Source: an uncultured Raoultella sp. (GTDB lineage: Bacteria > Pseudomonadota > Gammaproteobacteria > Enterobacterales > Enterobacteriaceae). From it: DNA of 13,952 nt. Below, piece after piece: positions 9,293 through 13,952 of this stretch. Each line of letters opens with the position of its first letter. Within the stretch, counting starts at the first letter, position 1. Under the pieces are notes generated by a model, which was not told the DNA's origin, did not search any database, and saw only the letters and a program-made list of their open reading frames with translations. Both the position numbers and the translations under genes were made by a program. The stretch covers positions 1 to 13,952 of the forward strand of contig CAAEVH010000015.1 of the NCBI GenBank assembly GCA_900759445.1. The letters are read 5' to 3'.

Positions 9293-10801
9293 CTAAACAG
9301 CCAGTGACATTAATTTCGCCTGAGTGGCATCACTACGTAATATTTCCCCCATGATCTTTCCTTTATTGAACACAATAATTCTGTCACTCATACCAATGAT
9401 CTCAGGGAGTTCAGATGAAACCATAACAATTCCTTTTCCTTTCAATGCAAACTCTGACATAAAGCGATAAATTTCTTTTTTCGCACCGACATCAATGCCG
9501 CGCGTTGGTTCATCCAACAATAATACCTCGGGATCAAGCAATGCCCAGCGTCCCAGCACCACCTTCTGCTGATTTCCACCACTCAAATTTACAACGAGCT
9601 GCTCGTGCCCGGGGGTTCTAATATTAAAAGCACGGATCATATCACCAGACCGCCATCGCCATTTCCGGTCATTAACGACCTTCAACCTACTAATTAAATC
9701 CAGTGATGATATATTTACATTCTCTGCTATTGAGCTACTTAACACCAAACCTGTTTCTTTTCGATCTTCAGTTACATAAGCAATACCGGCTTCAATCGAC
9801 TCAGCGGGCGAGTGGTGATGGAGTACTTTATCACCAATACGAATACTTCCACTGTCAGCATGCTCAATGCCAAAAATAAGGTCCAGCAATTCACTTCGCC
9901 CTGCCCCTACCAAGCCATAGATACCTAATATCTCGCCCCGCTTTAATGATAAACTGACATTGTTAACGCGCTTCCTCCAGTTTAGCCCTTTAACCTGAAA
10001 CATTACTTCATCGGTAGGCTCATTATATTTAGCAAACTCACCATTAATTTCCCCCCCGATGATTTGCTCAATAAGTTGGTCACGAGTAATATTTTTAATT
10101 TCCCCTTCACCAATATAGCCGCCATCCCGAAACACGGTATAGGAATCTGCAATCTGAAATATTTCTGACAATCTATGAGAGACATAAATAATACCTTTCC
10201 CCAACGATGCTAATTTATTAATTGCCTGAAATAGTTTTTGCGCATCCTCTTCGCCAAGTGCCGATGTTGGTTCATCCATAATGATGATCTCGGCATTTTT
10301 ATGTGAAAGAGCTTTAGCGATTTCTACAAGTTGCTGCTCTGCAACACTTAAATGAAGCATTTTTGATCTTGGTGATATTGAAAAACCTAATTCCTGTAAT
10401 AAGCTTTCTGCTCTTTGGTTCAGTTTCTGGAAATCAACCATACCCAATCTAGTTGGTTCGGAACCAAGAAAAATATTCTCTGCTACGGTAAGATCCTTTA
10501 TACCACTCAACTCCTGTTGAACAATGACTATCCCCGCGGCCAGAGCCTGACGGGGGTTATCAAATTCACAACGCTGACCGTTAACAAAAATATCGCCTTC
10601 ATCAGGGCGTATAAATCCCATAAGAAGACTAAGAAAAGTTGATTTTCCCGCACCATTACTACCGCACAGAGCATGAACAGAACCCCGCTTAAGACAAAAC
10701 TCGGCATTCTTCAGTGCAATCACATCACCAAACTTCTTCCTGAGACCTGTCACTTCTAACAAGTATTCAGGGGTTTTTACTGACGACGTATTCGGATGCA
10801 T
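9293..10801 (-). CDS. Fused dual ATPase of a CUT2 sugar ABC importer (RbsA-like)
   Basis: Two ABC cassettes in one chain power sugar import, as in RbsA/MglA/XylG. From the ATG at 10801 it is 502 aa. In the numbering of the longer 506-aa frame: Walker A GSNGAGKST (51-59), signature LSVAEQQ (155-161), Walker B IIIMDEPTSAL (176-186) and H-loop SHR in cassette 1; cassette 2 has a degenerate Walker A GLVGAGRSE (300-308, no Lys), signature LSGGNQQ (410-416), Walker B LLLDEPTRGIDVG (431-443) and no H-loop His (SSELPE). Such asymmetry is normal for this family. A TTG four codons earlier overlaps the GAGG ribosome site, so the ATG is preferred. First gene of the operon ATPase-permease-binding protein, the rbsACB order, but no rbsD, rbsK or lacI-type gene is adjacent. 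Confidence 0.93.
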   Translation of the reverse strand: MHPNTSSVKTPEYLLEVTGLRKKFGDVIALKNAEFCLKRGSVHALCGSNGAGKSTFLSLLMGFIRPDEGDIFVNGQRCEFDNPRQALAAGIVIVQQELSGIKDLTVAENIFLGSEPTRLGMVDFQKLNQRAESLLQELGFSISPRSKMLHLSVAEQQLVEIAKALSHKNAEIIIMDEPTSALGEEDAQKLFQAINKLASLGKGIIYVSHRLSEIFQIADSYTVFRDGGYIGEGEIKNITRDQLIEQIIGGEINGEFAKYNEPTDEVMFQVKGLNWRKRVNNVSLSLKRGEILGIYGLVGAGRSELLDLIFGIEHADSGSIRIGDKVLHHHSPAESIEAGIAYVTEDRKETGLVLSSSIAENVNISSLDLISRLKVVNDRKWRWRSGDMIRAFNIRTPGHEQLVVNLSGGNQQKVVLGRWALLDPEVLLLDEPTRGIDVGAKKEIYRFMSEFALKGKGIVMVSSELPEIIGMSDRIIVFNKGKIMGEILRSDATQAKLMSLAV

Positions 10802-10908
10802 AACCTGCCTCAAATGATCACATACAACACATAAGAACAGTACTTCACAGATAACACTTCATCCACAGCATTACGCCAAAACCGTTACAGCGATCAAACA
10901 AAATATCT

Positions 10909-10937
10909 ATTATAAAGATCCATTAAAGTAACACAAA
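10909..10937 (-). promoter_or_regulatory. Candidate promoter of the sugar transporter operon
   Basis: Reverse strand TATAAT (plus 10909-10914) with TTTGTG at 17 bp (or TTGTGT at 16 bp) upstream. The start would be near 10902, giving a leader of about 100 nt before the ATPase ATG. The weak -35 suits a promoter that needs an activator. Confidence 0.5.
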
Positions 10938-11494
10938 CAGTAAAGCTACAAAAAATATTACTATTTATCATAATATTAAGTTAAAACGCATTGTTTAAAC
11001 AACAAGCAATCATAAAAAAACCACACCGTTTCTCACTTTTAAACTTTTACAGTAGATAATCAAATTTTTGTAAGACAGTGTCTTTCAAATGATTATCATT
11101 AGAATCATTAATGATCATTTGTTCATTTCTCGTTTTCTATGTTGAGCGTTATGAACACATATCGCTTACCGGGGGTTATATAGGCAACTTAGACATGGCA
11201 TAGAGCAGTTCTCAGTAATCCGGTGTTATATGCCGCCATGCCAGAACGGTATCGGGAGTGCAATTTTATTGTATTAATGAAATATATATTTCAATAATTT
11301 TGATTTATTCAAAATGAATTAAGCAATACTTCATAATCGTAGTAACGATTGATGAGGTTATCATTTTCAATTAATTTCTTGTTGGGGAAATTAGAGTGCG
11401 CATAATCATACCGCCAGCACAAAAAGATAGATAGAGAAAACATGCATTTCTGAACATTGTATTTTTAAGAGGATCTAAACAATGATAATAGCTA
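10938..11494. other. AT-rich control region between regulator and transporter operon
   Basis: No gene can be supported in this stretch. Apart from the palindrome stack there is a short GC-richer patch (11165-11260) with a pair of related direct repeats (CCGG..GTTATAT at 11169 and 11220) and arms able to pair (TGGCAT 11196-11201 with ATGCCA 11238-11243). The rest is AT-rich and featureless to the eye. Confidence 0.4.
11072..11121. promoter_or_regulatory. Stacked palindromes with a Fur-like box
   Basis: Within 50 bp there are a perfect palindrome AAGACA-G-TGTCTT (11072-11084), a near-perfect AATGAT-T-ATCATT (11088-11100), a perfect ATCATTAATGAT (11104-11115), and outer arms CAAATGAT/ATCATTTG (11086-11093 and 11114-11121). 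The 19-mer at 11085-11103 agrees with the Fur box consensus at 13 of 19 positions by my count. It sits about 170-220 bp upstream of the inferred operon start. Which regulator binds is unknown; Fur is one candidate, a response-regulator dimer another. Confidence 0.5.
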
Positions 11495-11973
11495 TTAACA
11501 AAAGCTTTTTAGCAACTCCAGAAATTCTGGTGGCAAGCGATAACTACAGGCTGATCGCCCCGTCACCCTATATTGTGTGGAACTTGACAGAATATTTATT
11601 TTGACCAAGCAGTTTAAATATTTACGACATAATACTCTGGACAAGGTAGTACCGGAAGCCCCATCATCTGTAGAGAACTCCTTATCCGAACATGAGTCAA
11701 CCCAAATAGCGATAATTCGCAACGTTTCAGGAGTAATGCCTTTTGGTAACATTCGTTTATTAACACACTCCCCGGAGACAAAATGCAACAATTTGCCTAC
11801 ATCCAATTGCCCATAATTTTGTTGAGTATGTATAAATTTCTTTTTCTCACGTAAATTATTGAGGGCTTCTTCAAATCGAGGGAACTTGAAAGGTTTTAAT
11901 CAGATAATCCACGATGCCATAATACATTGCCGACTGAATAGTTGCTGCATCTGAAGCCGAGGAAAAAAATAAC
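11495..11973 (-). pseudogene. C-terminal part of a CitB/DpiA-type response regulator, cut off by an IS
   Basis: The reading frame is open from the IS border to a TAA at 11495. It carries the end of the receiver domain, with the switch Ser region (FFSSASDAATIQSAMYYGIV) and the conserved Lys in DYLIKPF, then a linker helix and the DNA-binding domain (PKGITPETLRIIAIWV, then TLSRVLCRKYLNCLV, ending YRLPPEFLELLKSFC). This layout is that of the CitB/DpiA/DcuR family, whose members pair with CitA/DcuS-like sensor kinases. The first half lies on the other side of the IS at 13201-13439. A run of seven A (plus 11963-11969) has one base too many to join the two halves in frame. This piece has no start signal and is probably not made. 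Confidence 0.85.
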
Positions 11974-12035
11974 CGAATCGCCACAGGTTTAACAGACACC
12001 TCAGAGTCATTTAAGATGACTTAAAGAGAGGTGCC

Positions 12036-12314
12036 ATGAGCGGTAAACGTTATCCCAAAGAGTTTAAAATTGAAGCGGTAAAACAGGTTGTTGAGCCTGG
12101 CCATTCTGTTTCCAGCGTCGCAACACGTCTCGATATTACTACCCACAGTCTTTACGCCTGGATAAAGAAGTACGGGCCGGAGTCATCCACCAATAAAGAG
12201 CAGTCAGATGCTCAGGCCGAGATCCGCCGACTCCAGAAGGAGCTGAAGCGGGTTACTGACGAACGGGACATATTAAAAAAAGCCGCGGCGTACTTCGCAA
12301 AGCTGTCCGACTGA
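12036..12314 (+). CDS. IS3-family transposase OrfA
   Basis: DNA-binding half of the transposase, 92 aa. A helix-turn-helix (about residues 8-45, EFKIEAVKQVVEPGHSVSSV then SLYAWIKKYG) binds the IS ends; a leucine-zipper-like coiled coil follows (about 60-85, AEIRRLQKELKRVTDERDIL). GAGAGG (12026-12031) precedes the ATG. Near the end, A7G at 12275-12282 is the slippery sequence used by IS3 elements for -1 frameshifting to make the OrfAB transposase; the -1 frame is indeed open past the orfA stop and reads into OrfB (LRYAFIRDNNRCWPVRLLC). OrfA itself appears intact and alone would act as a repressor of transposition, by analogy with its relatives. Confidence 0.9.
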   Translation: MSGKRYPKEFKIEAVKQVVEPGHSVSSVATRLDITTHSLYAWIKKYGPESSTNKEQSDAQAEIRRLQKELKRVTDERDILKKAAAYFAKLSD

Positions 12315-13182
12315 GGTACGCCTTTATCCGTGACAACAATCGCTGCTGGCCTGTCCGCCTGCTCTGCCAGGTGCTGGATGTGCATCGAGTGGGTTTTACG
12401 CCAGGCTTCAGCAGCCACATTCACGACGGTATCATGCTGACCTGAAGCTGACGGGGCATATCAAGCAGTTCTGGCTGGAATCGGGCTGTGTTTATGGCTA
12501 TCGCAAGATCTATCTCGATCTGCGGGATACCGGGCAACAATGCGGTGTAAATAAAGTCTGGCGGTTGATGCAGCGTGTGGCGATAAAGTCTCAGGTCGGA
12601 TACCGAAGTCCACGGGCGCGTAAAGGTGAAGCCAGTATTGTGACGCCCAACAAGCTCCAGCGGCAGTTCAACCCGGAAGCACCGGATGAACGCTGGGTAA
12701 CAGACATAACCTATATAAGAACCCACGAAGGCTGGCTGTATCTTGCCGTGGTCGTTGATCTGTTTTCGCGCAAAATTATCGGCTGGTCAATGCAACCCCG
12801 AATGACAAAAGATATTGTCCTGAATGCGCTTCTGATGGCCGTATGGCGACGTAATCCTCAAAAACAGGTACTGGTTCATTCTGATCAGGGTAGTCAGTAC
12901 ACAAGTTATGAATGGCAGTCGTTCCTGAAATCGCACGGACTGGAGGGCAGTATGAGCCGTCGCGGTCACTGTCATGACAACGCGGTTGCAGAAAGCTTTT
13001 TCCCGCTACTGAAGCGTGAACGGATAAAGAAAAAGATCTACGGAACGAGAGACGAAGCCAGAAGCGATATTTTTGATTACATAGAAATGTTTTATAACAG
13101 TAGGCGTCGGCATGGCTCGAGCGAGCAGATGCCACCGGCTGAATATGAAAACCTATATTATCAACCACTCAGAAGTCTCTAG
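12311..13182 (+). pseudogene. IS3-family transposase OrfB, interrupted by a single-base deletion
   Basis: Catalytic half of the transposase. It begins in the -1 frame from OrfA (LRYAFIRDNN...LDVH), but near 12386 one base is missing, so the frame runs to an early stop near 12441 while the true continuation (SGFYARLQQPHSRRYHADLK) moves to the next frame and is open to the TAG at 13182. All catalytic residues are there: Asp in WVTDITYI, Asp in VHSDQGSQY and Glu in NAVAESFF, the DDE triad. From the internal ATG at 12565 a 205-aa piece with the catalytic core could still be made. The element is probably immobile unless helped, or the missing base is a sequencing error. Confidence 0.8.
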
Positions 13183-13200
13183 ATTATCCGTAGCGATTCA

Positions 13201-13439
13201 AACGTCAATATTTTGTCTAGATTCTCGGATCAGCAGAAGTAATGATAGTCCATTGCCCCAACATATATATCAAGAAGAACTAAGTCAATTTTCTGTGCAT
13301 ATTCATTAATAATACTCTCTGCTTTTGCCAACGCCCGTGCAACATCAGTGCAGGTAAACCTGCCCTTGACTTGGTTCATATATGTTTTATTTAACTCAGA
13401 AATCATTGCGTGATCATCAACAATTAATACATTAATCAC
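13201..13439 (-). pseudogene. N-terminal part of a CitB/DpiA-type response regulator, cut off by an IS
   Basis: Receiver domain of a two-component regulator. It starts at a GTG (13439) with AGGA six bases upstream and reads MINVLIVDDHAMISELNKTY with the acidic pair Asp8-Asp9, then DLVLLDIYVG with the phosphorylation site Asp57. At a run of four C (plus 13256-13259) the frame breaks: it goes to AMDYHYFC and a stop, while adding one base gives NGLSLLLLIRESRQNIDV, which runs to the IS and would join the second half (11495-11973). So the gene has an IS plus a 1-base loss here and a 1-base gain at the A run. The rebuilt protein would be roughly 235-240 aa, the normal length. It lies upstream of the transporter operon on the same strand and may once have controlled it. 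Confidence 0.85.
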
Positions 13440-13742
13440 ATACGTTCCTCATCACCAACTCTTGAACTTATGGTTAATAGTGCACTTGGTCATATTGAAT
13501 ATATTGCTATATGAAACAACAATAATAACACCCCCTACCTGGATATCCCCCCTATCAAATCCAAGTCATTTAAGCCCCAGGCGAAATGGCAATTATCCAT
13601 AGGACAGGGTTATTTTAATAGCATAGCAATAGGGGGAGCCCCCTATTGCTATCAGTAAATATGCAAATTTCTTATTCTAAGACTACCGGACGATTAATTT
13701 AATTTCAGAATAAAGTATAAGCATCTGTACAATCCATAATAT
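13440..13742. other. Intergenic stretch between transketolase and regulator remnant
   Basis: No complete gene here. On the reverse strand the frame ending in TGA at 13451-13453 is open back to about 13570 and contains RGDIQVGGVIIVVS, which resembles the last strand-loop of a sensor-kinase ATPase domain; see findings. A strong hairpin at 13623-13652 is listed separately. Confidence 0.35.
13623..13652. other. Perfect 14-bp inverted repeat (hairpin) 3' of transketolase
   Basis: ATAGCAATAGGGGG (13623-13636) and its exact complement (13639-13652) are separated by two bases. It lies about 90 bases past the transketolase stop. No U run follows on either strand, so it could be a factor-dependent terminator, an mRNA 3'-end protector, or a remnant of an excised element. 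Confidence 0.7.
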
Positions 13743-13952
13743 TTACAACAATGCCTTAGCTTTCTCAATTACATTTGTGACGGTGAAACCATACAATTCA
13801 AAAAGCTGCTCTGCCGGCGCAGACTCACCGAAGGTGGTCATGCCAACGATAGCGCCGTTCAGGCCCACGTATTTGAACCAGTAGTCGGCGATGCCGGCTT
13901 CGACGGCCACGCGAGCAGAGACCGCTTTCGGCAGCACCGATTCACGGTACGC
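13743..13952 (-). CDS. tktA: Transketolase, C-terminal 69 residues (continues past window end)
   Basis: Thiamine-diphosphate enzyme of the non-oxidative pentose phosphate pathway that moves two-carbon units between sugar phosphates. Only the C-terminal domain is inside the window, reading [20 protein letters not shown], then [18 protein letters not shown], then [20 protein letters not shown], to the TAA at 13743. It is close to E. coli TktA and further from TktB (which ends differently and longer), so I call it tktA-like. The first 45 codons shown use GC-rich, highly expressed-gene codons; from about 13812 leftward the last ~24 codons are AT-rich (TTG, CTT, TTT, ATA-poor but AAT/GTA/ATT-rich) and the protein also departs from the E. 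coli ending. Start and most of the gene lie outside. Confidence 0.9.
   Translation of the reverse strand, partial: AYRESVLPKAVSARVAVEAGIADYWFKYVGLNGAIVGMTTFGESAPAEQLFELYGFTVTNVIEKAKALL

Larger units (their letters stand above)
11974..13200 (+). mobile_element. IS3-family insertion sequence inside the response-regulator gene
   Basis: A 1227-bp element with inverted ends (GAATCGC near each terminus; about 21 of 33 terminal bases agree) and a 3-bp target duplication AAC at 11971-11973 and 13201-13203, the size expected for IS3 relatives. The right end is TGAATCGC on the reverse strand; the left end starts CGAATCGC, so one terminal base has changed. It carries orfA and orfB with an A7G slip site (12275-12282). 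It lies opposite to the gene it interrupts. It is a different IS3 group from the degenerate element at 5743-6921. I cannot give its ISfinder name with certainty. Confidence 0.92.

Noticed and set aside
11482..11604. Forward 40-codon frame with AGAGGA before its ATG
   Set aside because: It lies antisense to the regulator C terminus for most of its length and shows no recognisable protein features; chance is likely.

Overview
The window looks like an Enterobacterales chromosome, probably from the Klebsiella/Raoultella/Enterobacter side of the family. The left part is the housekeeping block prs - dauA - ychH - pth - ychF in the gene order and orientation known from Escherichia coli, and the proteins match their E. 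coli counterparts almost residue for residue. The exact genus cannot be fixed from the sequence alone.

Layout. Positions 1-5562 carry prs, its terminator, dauA, a possible small convergent gene, ychH (reverse strand, with a CRP-type promoter), pth and ychF, closed by a strong terminator at 5621-5648. Positions 5743-6921 are a decayed IS3-family element, reverse strand, with stops and frameshifts in both transposase frames and no visible target duplication. Positions 7154-10801 hold a reverse-strand operon for a ribose/galactose-class (CUT2) sugar ABC importer in the order ATPase - permease - binding protein; it is visibly more AT-rich than the left block. Positions 10802-11494 are an AT-rich control region with a candidate promoter and a stack of palindromes that includes a Fur-like site. 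Positions 11495-13439 were once a single response-regulator gene of the CitB/DpiA/DcuR type. It has been split by a second IS3-family element (11974-13200, forward strand) with a 3-bp AAC target duplication, and it also carries two single-base homopolymer frameshifts. The window ends in the 3' end of a transketolase gene (reverse strand), whose last ~24 codons are AT-rich, unlike the codons before them.

How the parts fit. The prs-ychF block is core and appears intact. The stretch from about 5700 to 13810 behaves like an accessory region: lower GC, two IS elements, a dead regulator, and a sugar importer with no kinase, isomerase or repressor beside it. In E. coli prs-ychF and tktA are far apart, so this window also joins two blocks that are not neighbours there, either through rearrangement or because this is a second, island-borne transketolase. 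The most informative observations are the reconstructable, recently broken response regulator next to an ABC importer, the palindrome stack between them, the possible histidine-kinase remnant just upstream of the regulator, and the composition break inside the transketolase 3' end. I did not find a clearly new type of defence or mobile system.
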